Source: a virus. From it: 64,000 bases of DNA. The DNA is taken from the IMG/VR virus record IMGVR_UViG_3300044716_000883, positions 115,382 through 179,381 of that record; one strand, 5' to 3'. The notes below the pieces were generated by a model. That model was not told the DNA's origin, did no database searches, and was given only the letters and a program-made list of their open reading frames with translations. Positions within the stretch are counted from its first letter, which is position 1. Every line of letters starts with the position of its first letter. The position numbers and the translations under genes were made by a program. This document shows, in pieces, positions 1 to 8,714 of this stretch.

Positions 1-795
1 AGAAACCAATACGATAAATTTTCTATTTTAAATAATAGAATTCCATCAAAACAATACTATGTTTCTGTTGTACCTGATTATGTAACAATTACTTATTCTG
101 TTTCTATATTTACAAACTATGTAGAACAAAACAATAAAATTATTGAAGCAATAGAATTTGCTTCTGATTCATATTGGGGTGATGAAAATAAATGGCATTT
201 TAGAACAACATTAGATAGTTTCTCTACTACAAACATTATTAACAGCGGTGAAGATAAAGCAGCAGTAACTACTGTTACTTTAAAAGTAAACGGATATTTA
301 ATTGCTGATAGTGTTAATAGTGCTTTAGCAAATACTAATATGCATTATTCACCAGCTCAAGTTGTATTTGGTTTAGAAACTACCCCAGATCTAAAGACTA
401 TTTCTCCTAAAACTCAAATGCCTGAGAGTAATAGTGCTAGATCAACTTCATTTATTGGAGATGGAGTTAGTATAAGAAATACTATTGTTACTGGTGCCGC
501 TCTTGCTGACTTAACATATCTTAACACTAATAAAGCATTACTAGCTACATCAATTACGGCCCCTAATATTATTAATATCGCTGGAGCTAGTATCCTAGAC
601 CCCGCTCTTTCATCATCATTACCAGCAACAACCATAAATAATTTTATTATTTACGCAAACGGAGTATTAATACCTTCTAGTTTAGCAACACTTGTTCCTT
701 ATAGTGGTGGTGTATCTATTCAAATCAATATAGCAGCATTAGGATATCCACTACAACCTGATTATCAAGTAATAGTAATAGGTAAATTTCAATAA
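1..795 (+). CDS. 15: Tail terminator / sheath stabiliser, gp15-like (5' end outside window)
   Basis: The frame is open from base 1, so the gene starts upstream and the ATG at 340 is internal. The visible N-terminal part (about residues 25-105) carries a pattern I recognise from T4 gp15: a TYSVSIFTNY strand, an acidic helix, a YWG element and a TVTLKVNGYL strand. In T4, gp15 caps the tail tube and sheath and joins the tail to the head. The last ~100 residues are an extension not found in T4 gp15. They end in VIVIGKFQ and are duplicated in the next gene. The assignment rests on motif resemblance only; the extension's role is unknown. Confidence 0.6.
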   Translation, partial: RNQYDKFSILNNRIPSKQYYVSVVPDYVTITYSVSIFTNYVEQNNKIIEAIEFASDSYWGDENKWHFRTTLDSFSTTNIINSGEDKAAVTTVTLKVNGYLIADSVNSALANTNMHYSPAQVVFGLETTPDLKTISPKTQMPESNSARSTSFIGDGVSIRNTIVTGAALADLTYLNTNKALLATSITAPNIINIAGASILDPALSSSLPATTINNFIIYANGVLIPSSLATLVPYSGGVSIQINIAALGYPLQPDYQVIVIGKFQ

Positions 796-796
796 A

Positions 797-1126
797 ATGG
801 TAAGTAATAATGTATTAAATTTTAATAGCTTCTTTGATACTGATATTCTTTCTTATGTGAATACTAACATAACTAAGACAGCAGATATTGTAACAGCACC
901 AAACAAAGCTATTTTTACTGGCGCTAGTATACTTTTAGCACCTTCTATTTTACCACCAACATCTATTAGCAATTTTAATTTTTTTATTAACACTCAACAT
1001 ATTCCTTCATCCCAAGTTACATTAGCATCTTATGTAGATCGTATAGAAATTACATTTGATACAAATCAAGTAGGTTTTACATTACTACCTAGCGATGAAG
1101 TAATAGCAATTGGTAAATTTCAATAA
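797..1126 (+). CDS. Stand-alone copy of the gp15 C-terminal extension domain
   Basis: A 109-residue protein whose ATG lies one base after the previous stop. It aligns by eye with the C-terminal extension of the upstream gp15-like protein: ITAPN/VTAPN, GASIL, LPATTINNF/LPPTSISNF, then a shared end VIAIGKFQ/VIVIGKFQ. The pattern suggests a small beta-rich virion domain that arose by duplication. No catalytic motif, signal peptide or membrane segment is visible. A role at the neck or tail end, or as a decoration protein, is inferred from the neighbour. Confidence 0.7.
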   Translation: MVSNNVLNFNSFFDTDILSYVNTNITKTADIVTAPNKAIFTGASILLAPSILPPTSISNFNFFINTQHIPSSQVTLASYVDRIEITFDTNQVGFTLLPSDEVIAIGKFQ

Positions 1127-1128
1127 CA

Positions 1129-1332
1129 ATGGCATTAATTAGATTAGAACAAATATTATTACCTTTGCGCTACGATAGTGGAAGTGGTGTACTAGAACTT
1201 AAAGCGGATGCTGCTAAAACTGCTAGCTTTACTGAATTTAGAGTAAGCGGCTCCATTGTATCTTCAGGCTCAGTTTATATTGTACAATCAGGCTCACTAG
1301 AAGGTAATCCAGTGGACGGGGGGTCATTCTAG
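1129..1332 (+). CDS. Small structural protein, fibre-associated, unknown
   Basis: A 67-residue protein that starts two bases after the previous stop. Its C-terminal half is rich in Ser, Gly and Val (SGSIVSSGSVYIVQSGS), like the beta-strand modules of the giant fibre that follows. It may be a short fibre-attachment or virion protein. I do not recognise a family. The gene is followed by the first junction box and a palindrome, suggesting that the transcript unit ends or restarts here. Confidence 0.6.
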   Translation: MALIRLEQILLPLRYDSGSGVLELKADAAKTASFTEFRVSGSIVSSGSVYIVQSGSLEGNPVDGGSF

Positions 1333-1335
1333 GTC

Positions 1336-1344
1336 ATATTTATA
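1336..1344 (+). promoter_or_regulatory. ATATTTATA junction box before the giant fibre gene
   Basis: This is one of a set of near-identical AT boxes found at gene junctions across the window. It resembles the Bacteroidota -7 element TAnnTTTG with the last base changed. Here it lies about 58 bases upstream of the fibre ATG, so a normal leader is possible. A promoter role is inferred. Confidence 0.4.
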
Positions 1345-1346
1345 TG

Positions 1347-1362
1347 CGACTTATATAAGTCG
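1347..1362. repeat. 16-base perfect palindrome in the fibre leader
   Basis: CGACTTATATAAGTCG is a perfect palindrome directly after the junction box. A second perfect palindrome, GGTATATACC, lies downstream in the same leader. There is no T-tract, so it is not a standard terminator. It could be an operator, a processing site or an RNA hairpin at the 5' end of the fibre message. Confidence 0.5.
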
Positions 1363-1401
1363 TAGAATCCCGGTATATACCATTAAATAGGATCCATAGA
1401 T

Positions 1402-4400
1402 ATGGCAGTAAACATTAAATTAAAACGCAGTGCCGTTCCTGGCAACGTTCCTGACACCTCTCAGTTAGAGTTAGGTGAAATAGCTCTTAATACCCACGAC
1501 GGTAAAGCTTTCTTTAAACAAGACGTTAATGGACTACAATCCATTGTAGAATTAGCTTCTTTTACTAGTGGCTCATCAGTCGCTTCAGCATCTTACGCTG
1601 CTTACGCTGATTATGCTGCTAATGCGGGGACCGCCAATACTGCTTCTTATGTTAATAACGCCATATCTTCTTCATTTGCCACAACAGCATCGTATGCTCC
1701 TGGATCAGATACAGCCACAAGTGCTTCTTATGCTGCAACAGCATCATCTGCTAACAATTTTTTAGTAAGAGGTACATTAACTGCTCAAACTATTGTTGCT
1801 CAATACATTACCTCTTCAACAAGTTTTATTACAGGTTCTACTAAGTTTGGATCAATAATTTCAAATACTCATGAATTTACGGGTAGCATTAGTGTTAGTG
1901 GATCATTAGGAATAAATGGGATTGATTACGGAACAACATCAGCCTCTTTTGATACTCGTATTAATAATAATAGTTCAAGTATAGCAATACTTAGTGCTTC
2001 TCTTTTAGGAGAAACCGCAGCTATTTTTACTATTCTTTCTGGTCAAAGTAGTAGCATAAGTTCTTTAAGTTCTTCATTTTTAGCTTTTAGCAGTTCATAT
2101 AATACAGGATCATTTAGTGGTTCCTTTAGTGGTTCCTTGTTTGGAAGTGCTAGTTGGGCTCTAGATGCTGTTGATACTATAAATGCTCCTAGATATACTT
2201 TAACATCTTCATTTCAAAACTTTACACAATCTTATTATAGTGACAGTGCTTCTGTTAGTACAAGAGTAACAAATTTAGAACAATTTAGCTCTAGCTTAGA
2301 TGCAACATTCGCAACGGATGCTCAATTAAACGATGCTACTGCTTCATTAAGTGGATCTATATCATATCTAAGCGCTAGTTTCTTAATTGATAGTGCCTCA
2401 TTCAATACTCGTATTAATAATAACAGTTCAAGCATTGATTTATTAAGTGGAAGCTATTTGGCTTCAAGTTCATCGTTTGACACTCGCATTATCAATAATA
2501 GTTCAAGCATTGGTTTGTTGAGCGGTAGTTACTTAGCATCCTCCTCTTCATTTGACACTCGCATTATCAACAATAGCTCAAGTATTGCTTTATTAAGTGG
2601 TAGTTATTTAGCTGATTCTTCGTCATTTGATACCCGTATCTTAAACAATAGTTCAAGCATCGGTTTACTAAGCGGAAGTTACTTAGCTTCAAGTGCATCG
2701 TTTGACACTCGTATTATTAATAACAGTTCTAGCATCGGTTTATTGAGTGGTAGCTATTTGGCTTCAAGTGCATCATTTGACACTCGTATTATTAATAATA
2801 GTTCAAGCATTGCTTTATTAAGTGGCTCTTACTTATCAGATAGTGCCTCTTTCAACACTCGTATTAACAATAATAGCTCTAGTATTGGGTTGTTAAGCGG
2901 TAGCTATTTAGCTTCAAGTGCTTCATTCGATACAAGAATACTTAACAACAGCAGCTCCATTGGATCTCTATCAGGCAGTTTCTTAAGTGTTAGTTCTTCT
3001 AACTCAACTAGAATATCTAATCTAGAACAATTTAGCTCATCATTAGATACAATATTTGCTACTGATGCTGATTTAAATGCCTTAAGTTCTAGTTTCAATA
3101 CATTCTCTAGCTCAATTAATAGTTGGACTGGTTCTTCAACTTCACAATTTGGAGGTACAGCATCTTATTCTAACACTTCTATAAGTGCTTCTTATGCTGC
3201 AACAGCATCCTCAGCAGATAACTTTTTAGTAAGAGGAACTCTTACAGCACAAACAATTATAGCCCAATATATTACTTCATCAGTTGAATTTGTAACTGGA
3301 TCTACACATTTTGGAACAACAATTGATAACACACATCAATTTACAGGTAGTGTTAGTATTAGTGGTTCATTAGGAATAAATGGTATTGACTATGCTTCAA
3401 CATCAGCTTCATTTGATACAAGAATATTAAACAATAGTAGTTCTATTGGTTTACTAAGCGGAAGCTACTTGGCTTCTTCTTCATCATTCGATACTCGTAT
3501 TATCAATAATAGTAGCAGTATCGGTCTTTTAAGTGGTAGTTATTTGGCTAGTTCTGCGTCATTTGACACTAGAATTTTAAATAACAGCTCTAGCATTGGT
3601 TTGCTAAGCGGCAGTTACTTAGCTTCAAGCGCATCCTTTGACACTCGTATCTTGAACAATAGTTCAAGTATTGGTTTGCTAAGCGGCAGTTACTTAGCTG
3701 ATAGTGCTTCATTCGATACAAGAATACTTAATAATAGTTCAAGTATAGGGTCTCTATCAGGTAGTTTCTTAAGCGTTAGTTCTTCTAACTCAATAAGAAT
3801 AACAGACTTAGAAGCATTTAGTTCATCATTAGATGCAACGTATGCAACTGATGCTCAATTAAATGCAGCTACTGCTTCATTAAGTAGCTCAATAGCAATA
3901 TTATCTTCTTCATATACTTCTTTTAGCAGTTCATTCTCTACAGGTTCCTTTACTGGTTCTTTCAATGGAGATTTTACAGGATCATTAAATAATCTACAAG
4001 GTACAGCTAGACATATTCCATTCTTTAGTTCATCTCAAGTATTGGATGATAGTTCAATATATCAAGTTGGTAATGAAAGTGTTGCTATTAATCAAAATGC
4101 TGTTACGTCAGCAGCTCCTGAAGCATTATATGTTTGGCAACCAAATACATCTTCATTCAATGTAATTAGTGGTAAAGGTAATCTAGATAACTACCTACAA
4201 TTAAACATCCAGAATACCAATCAAGGATCTACAGCATCATCTGACATTGTAGCTACAGCAAATAACGGTAACGAATTTAGTAACTACATTAATATGGGTA
4301 TCAACAGTGAAAACTTTAGTGGTTTTCTTGGTGGGCCTAATGATGCTTATTTATTTTCTACTGGTAGTGAGTTTCATATTGGTAATATCACCCCAGGTAA

Positions 4401-7400
4401 ACACTTAGGTTTCTTTGTAGGTGGTGGAGATGTAGATACAGGTAATAAATTTGCTTTATATCCTACAAACCAACACCAAATGACTGGTTCATTAGATGTA
4501 AGTGGTAGTGTAAAAGCATTTTCATTTACTGGTTCTTTATTTGGAACTGCTAGTTGGGCTAATAATGCTATAACAGCATCTTATGCTTTAAATGCTATAA
4601 GTGCTTCATTTGCATCAAGTGGTTTAGGAGTATTTAGTGGATCATTTAGTGGATCATTCTTCGGTAATGGAGGTGGTTTAACAAATATACCTGCTTCAAG
4701 CGTTGTAGGATTAAATTTATCTCAAATTTCTTCTGGTAGTGTAACTGCTTCTGTAGACCCAGCTTATGGATTTAAAGTAAACAGCAACACAACTATTTCA
4801 GGTTCAACCCAAATAACTGGATCTTTAGGTGTAACAGGATCTGTTAGTATAGCAGGAACAGGTACAGTATTATCCGCTAATGTAGATACAATCGTATTTA
4901 CAGGTTCATTTGCTCAATCAGGATCAGTAACAGTAAACGGTAATATTACTTCTACTGGTACTATTACAGCTCAAACATTAAATGTTCAAACTATAACATC
5001 ATCTGTTAGTTTTATAACAGGATCATCTAAGTTTGGATCAATAATTTCAAATACACATCAATTTACGGGTAGTATTTTAGTGAGTGGATCTTTAGCTGTT
5101 AATGATTCTAACGTTATTTTAACTAACCAGACATCATCAATGTCTGTGCTAAGTGCTTCATTTGCATCAACCGCATCATATGTTACTTTAGCTCAAACTG
5201 CATCATATATTACTTTAGCTCAAACATCATCTTATGTAACATTAGCTCAAACAGCTTCATACGTAGCAAATGCTCAAACTGCATCTTATGTATTAAATGC
5301 TGTAAGTGCTTCATATGCATCAAATGCAGATTTACTAGATGGTAAAGACAGTACTATATTTGCAACTACAGGTTCAAATACATTTATAGGCACTCAAATA
5401 GTAACTGGAAGTTTATTTACTAGTGGATCAAATTCATTAGTAGGAAACACTATATTAGATGGTACTATTGGAATTAACGGAAACTCAACTTTAACAGGTT
5501 CATTCCTAGTATCAGGTTCTACTACTCAAATAGGAAATAATACCCTAATAGGTAATACCTCATTAACAGGCTCATTTAAAATATCAGGTAGCGAGACTGT
5601 TACAGGATATATTCAATTTGAACCTGTAACAACAAACATTGATACATCAATATCTGCTTCATATATTTTTGTAAGTGGATCTACAAAGGACTTATATTTT
5701 AGCCAAAATAGTGCTGGATATAGTAATGTAACTCGTTTACGTTGGTTAGAAGGTAATTTATATACTGGTCTATTAAATGGTGGTTTAATTACTACTCAAT
5801 CTTCTACTGTTTATCAAATTGGTAGTGGTAGTGGTATTATTGTAGATTTAAACGCATCATTAAATGATAATCCATACCCAACAATCCAATACTTAAGTTG
5901 GGGAAATCTATCAGCTAGTATTGCTCCTTTAACAGCATCATATCAACAAGCATTTGTTGGTATTGATTCATCAAACAACATTTACGCTCAAGGAATACCT
6001 TTTAGTAATGGTCAGTTTGATACTATAATAAACATTGGTAACGTATTATTCCAAAACCAATCTACAATTAATGGTGTTAAAACTCAACCTTCTGTAGCTT
6101 ATGGTTTTGAACAACAACAAAATGTATTTAATAGAGCATTCGGACCATTAAAATTATCAGGATATACTTTAGCACCTAGTGGATCTAGTACACGCGGTTT
6201 ATTAGTAGGAAGTGGTACAGCTTATTCTCCAGGATCTAACTACGTTATAGATCCAAATGAACCTTATTACACAACTGATTCTGGTACTAGTGTATCAAAA
6301 ATATTTAGATATTACCAATCAGGATCTAGTTGGGTTTATTTAACAAACGCAGGTGCTGGATATACAGCAATTGATCCAACTCAATATTCTAATAATGGTA
6401 CTTTATCAGGTGTAGCTAATGGTGAATGGTCAATCCAACGTGTATTTTGGTTCCCTAACTCCGTTACAAAAGCTATAGTAGTTTATTATGGTAATACAGT
6501 ATTTGCAACTGAAGCAGAAGCTATTGCTAATATCAACATAGAATCATTTGTTGAAGCACCTAATACCGCAGCTAACGCTATATATTTAGGTAGTATTGTA
6601 ATTAAAGGAAATGGTGTGTTTACTGCACCTACCGAATTTACAATAGTACCTGGAGGCTTATTTAGACAAGTAGGAGGAACTGGTGGTGGTGGTTCGGTAA
6701 TCACACAAACTCTATCAGGTTTATCTGATGTATTAATATCAGGCCCTACAAGTGGTCAAGCTTTAGTGTATGATTCTACAGCGGCTAAATGGGAAAATAA
6801 ATCATTTATTAGTGCTTCTATCTCAGGAAATGCTGCAACCGCAACAACTGCATCATACGCAGCAAACGTTCCTGAAACAGCATCTTATGCACTATCTGCC
6901 AACTCAGCTTCATACGCTATAACGGCTTCATATGTTAGTCCTTACACCGAGATACTTTCAGCATCGTTTGCAACAACAGCGTCATATGTTAGTCCTTATA
7001 CGACGATAATTTCATCTTCGTTTGCAACAACAGCATCATTTGCTTCAACTGTTAATTACGATAACCTTATAAGATCAGCTTCATTTGCTGAAACCGCTTC
7101 ATACGTTAGTCCGTATACAACAATAATTTCATCGTCATTCGCAACTACCGCCTCATACGTTAGTCCGTATACAGAAATATTTTCAGCATCGTTTGCAACA
7201 ACAGCATCATATGCTTCAACTGTTAACTATGACAATCTTATAAGATCGGCTTCGTTTGCTGAAACAGCGTCATATGTTAGTCCTTATACAATAATACTAT
7301 CATCTTCGTTTGCTGAAACAGCGTCATATGTTAGTCCTTACACAGAAATAATATCGTCATCATTTGCTACTACAGCATCATATGCTTCAAATATCAATTA

Positions 7401-8511
7401 TGATAATCTTATAAGATCGGCTTCATTTGCTGAAACAGCTTCATTTGCCTCAACATCTTCATATTCAAATAATATAGTAGGCGCTGCAAATTACATTCCT
7501 AAATTTACTGGAGGTAATACTTTAAGTAGCAGTATAATGTATGAAAATGCTAGTGGTATTGGTATTAATAATATTTCTCCATCCCATAAATTACAAGTAA
7601 GTGGAGATGCTGCTGTAGCCAACACCAACAGTACTTTAAATACAACTAAATATGCTTTATTATCTGGACTTCAATTAACATCCACGGGTACAGAATCAAA
7701 CCAATATGCTAATGTTGGTGTGTATGGAGCATTAGGATTTTCAGCAACATCATCAACTTTTACTCCATCAGATAAATCGTTTACAAGTGCAGTCTTAGGT
7801 CAATTTGGTAAAAGTGGAAATGGAAATATTTCTGGTAAAGTATCTTCATTTGCTTCTGCATTTGATCTTGCAGGTGGTGGTAACGTAACAACAATGGCTG
7901 GATTTAGAGCTTATGCTCCTCTTCAATCATTTGCTTTACCATCATTTACAGGTACTATAACAAACTACATTGGTTTATTAGTAGATGATATTACAGGAAC
8001 TACGGATGTAGATTCTCAAATCACTAACAAATATGGTATTTTCCAATCAGGATCTCTTGATAAAAACTACTTTGCAGGTTCAACAACATTCGCAGGTGGT
8101 GTTACCGGATCTTTACTTGGAACTGCAACCACTGCTTCATACGCAGCAACTGCATCATTTTCACAAAACCTAACAGTAGGAAGTTCATTAACTATTGATC
8201 AAACATTAACTGATTATGCTACAGTAGCATCATCAACTGTTGGATCAAATAACCTATTTACTCAAACTGTTGGTTCTTATACATCAGCATTCTTTAAATA
8301 CACCGTATCAAATGGTGGTAACACAAGAGCTGGTGAAGTAATAGCAGCTTGGAATGGTACTACAGCAGAATTTACAGATTTCTCAACAGTAGATATAGGT
8401 AATACTACAGCAGTAACTGCTTCAATATCAATAGTATCAGGACAAGTACAATTCAACGTTCAAACTAACAGTTCAGGATGGAGAATTAAATCATTAGCAA
8501 CATTCATGTAA
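1402..8511 (+). CDS. Giant repetitive tail fibre protein
   Basis: A 2369-residue protein. The first ~45 residues (KLKRSAVPGNVPDTSQLELGEIALNTHDG) are a typical virion-attachment head of phage fibres. The rest is Ser/Ala/Gly/Asn-rich: two arrays of a 25-residue unit (SFDTRI-NNSSSI-LLSGSYLA), a recurrent [18 protein letters not shown] module, an ASYVSPYT array, and several non-repeat globular stretches (about residues 870-1010, 1410-1775, 2030-2369). The low-complexity shaft with globular islands fits a long trimeric fibre. There is no C-terminal S74 domain, so folding may depend on another factor. Receptor contact would be near the C-terminus (inference). Confidence 0.85.
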   Translation: MAVNIKLKRSAVPGNVPDTSQLELGEIALNTHDGKAFFKQDVNGLQSIVELASFTSGSSVASASYAAYADYAANAGTANTASYVNNAISSSFATTASYAPGSDTATSASYAATASSANNFLVRGTLTAQTIVAQYITSSTSFITGSTKFGSIISNTHEFTGSISVSGSLGINGIDYGTTSASFDTRINNNSSSIAILSASLLGETAAIFTILSGQSSSISSLSSSFLAFSSSYNTGSFSGSFSGSLFGSASWALDAVDTINAPRYTLTSSFQNFTQSYYSDSASVSTRVTNLEQFSSSLDATFATDAQLNDATASLSGSISYLSASFLIDSASFNTRINNNSSSIDLLSGSYLASSSSFDTRIINNSSSIGLLSGSYLASSSSFDTRIINNSSSIALLSGSYLADSSSFDTRILNNSSSIGLLSGSYLASSASFDTRIINNSSSIGLLSGSYLASSASFDTRIINNSSSIALLSGSYLSDSASFNTRINNNSSSIGLLSGSYLASSASFDTRILNNSSSIGSLSGSFLSVSSSNSTRISNLEQFSSSLDTIFATDADLNALSSSFNTFSSSINSWTGSSTSQFGGTASYSNTSISASYAATASSADNFLVRGTLTAQTIIAQYITSSVEFVTGSTHFGTTIDNTHQFTGSVSISGSLGINGIDYASTSASFDTRILNNSSSIGLLSGSYLASSSSFDTRIINNSSSIGLLSGSYLASSASFDTRILNNSSSIGLLSGSYLASSASFDTRILNNSSSIGLLSGSYLADSASFDTRILNNSSSIGSLSGSFLSVSSSNSIRITDLEAFSSSLDATYATDAQLNAATASLSSSIAILSSSYTSFSSSFSTGSFTGSFNGDFTGSLNNLQGTARHIPFFSSSQVLDDSSIYQVGNESVAINQNAVTSAAPEALYVWQPNTSSFNVISGKGNLDNYLQLNIQNTNQGSTASSDIVATANNGNEFSNYINMGINSENFSGFLGGPNDAYLFSTGSEFHIGNITPGKHLGFFVGGGDVDTGNKFALYPTNQHQMTGSLDVSGSVKAFSFTGSLFGTASWANNAITASYALNAISASFASSGLGVFSGSFSGSFFGNGGGLTNIPASSVVGLNLSQISSGSVTASVDPAYGFKVNSNTTISGSTQITGSLGVTGSVSIAGTGTVLSANVDTIVFTGSFAQSGSVTVNGNITSTGTITAQTLNVQTITSSVSFITGSSKFGSIISNTHQFTGSILVSGSLAVNDSNVILTNQTSSMSVLSASFASTASYVTLAQTASYITLAQTSSYVTLAQTASYVANAQTASYVLNAVSASYASNADLLDGKDSTIFATTGSNTFIGTQIVTGSLFTSGSNSLVGNTILDGTIGINGNSTLTGSFLVSGSTTQIGNNTLIGNTSLTGSFKISGSETVTGYIQFEPVTTNIDTSISASYIFVSGSTKDLYFSQNSAGYSNVTRLRWLEGNLYTGLLNGGLITTQSSTVYQIGSGSGIIVDLNASLNDNPYPTIQYLSWGNLSASIAPLTASYQQAFVGIDSSNNIYAQGIPFSNGQFDTIINIGNVLFQNQSTINGVKTQPSVAYGFEQQQNVFNRAFGPLKLSGYTLAPSGSSTRGLLVGSGTAYSPGSNYVIDPNEPYYTTDSGTSVSKIFRYYQSGSSWVYLTNAGAGYTAIDPTQYSNNGTLSGVANGEWSIQRVFWFPNSVTKAIVVYYGNTVFATEAEAIANINIESFVEAPNTAANAIYLGSIVIKGNGVFTAPTEFTIVPGGLFRQVGGTGGGGSVITQTLSGLSDVLISGPTSGQALVYDSTAAKWENKSFISASISGNAATATTASYAANVPETASYALSANSASYAITASYVSPYTEILSASFATTASYVSPYTTIISSSFATTASFASTVNYDNLIRSASFAETASYVSPYTTIISSSFATTASYVSPYTEIFSASFATTASYASTVNYDNLIRSASFAETASYVSPYTIILSSSFAETASYVSPYTEIISSSFATTASYASNINYDNLIRSASFAETASFASTSSYSNNIVGAANYIPKFTGGNTLSSSIMYENASGIGINNISPSHKLQVSGDAAVANTNSTLNTTKYALLSGLQLTSTGTESNQYANVGVYGALGFSATSSTFTPSDKSFTSAVLGQFGKSGNGNISGKVSSFASAFDLAGGGNVTTMAGFRAYAPLQSFALPSFTGTITNYIGLLVDDITGTTDVDSQITNKYGIFQSGSLDKNYFAGSTTFAGGVTGSLLGTATTASYAATASFSQNLTVGSSLTIDQTLTDYATVASSTVGSNNLFTQTVGSYTSAFFKYTVSNGGNTRAGEVIAAWNGTTAEFTDFSTVDIGNTTAVTASISIVSGQVQFNVQTNSSGWRIKSLATFM
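2392..2991 (+). repeat. Eight tandem 75-base units in the fibre gene
   Basis: Eight in-frame copies of a 75-base unit encode variants of SASFDTRIINNSSSIGLLSG plus SYLAS. For example, the TTTGACACTCG segments begin at 2476 and 2551, exactly 75 bases apart. Silent differences between copies indicate selection at the protein level. The array is flanked by LEQFSSSLD...ATDA linkers. Confidence 0.85.
3403..3777 (+). repeat. Second array of five 75-base units in the fibre gene
   Basis: Five more copies of the same 25-residue unit. They are followed by the same SLSGSFLSVSSSNS exit and LE-FSSSLDATYATDAQLN linker as the first array. The whole block (attachment module, array, linker) therefore looks duplicated within the gene. 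Confidence 0.85.
6928..7443 (+). repeat. ASYVSPYT repeat array in the fibre gene
   Basis: Six copies of SYVSPYT(E/T/I)I(I/L/F)S alternate with SFATTAS or SFAETAS units, and three copies of NYDNLIRSASFAETAS are interspersed. Codon choice varies between copies. End points are approximate. This is a different repeat family from the two 75-base arrays in the same protein. Confidence 0.75.
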
Positions 8512-8525
8512 TAAAAATAAAAATT

Positions 8526-8702
8526 ATGTATATAGTACAAATGCAATTCATCCCAGGAAACGATCAAATTTGGGTAGAAAAATTAAACCCAACTGATCCT
8601 ATCTATCAGTATGATAATGAAGCTGAAGCACAAGCTAAAGCAACTGAATTACAAAATGCGGATGAAACTGGTAGAAAATATCGTGTTGTCCAATTAAACT
8701 AA
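8526..8702 (+). CDS. Small acidic protein between fibre genes
   Basis: A 58-residue open frame from ATG 8526 to TAA 8702 in what would otherwise be a 200-base gap. It begins MYIVQMQFIPGNDQIW and ends GRKYRVVQLN, with a central helix rich in Glu, Ala and Lys. Spacing to both neighbours (about 14 and 12 bases) is normal for this genome. I do not recognise a family. It may be a fibre-assembly or virion accessory factor. Confidence 0.6.
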   Translation: MYIVQMQFIPGNDQIWVEKLNPTDPIYQYDNEAEAQAKATELQNADETGRKYRVVQLN

Positions 8703-8714
8703 ATTAATTAAGTT

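Noticed and set aside
340-795. Start of a separate gene at ATG 340
   Set aside because: The frame is open back to base 1 and the upstream part carries the gp15-like pattern, so 340 is internal.
2392-3777. CRISPR array
   Set aside because: The 75-base units are in frame, without spacers, and encode a fibre repeat.
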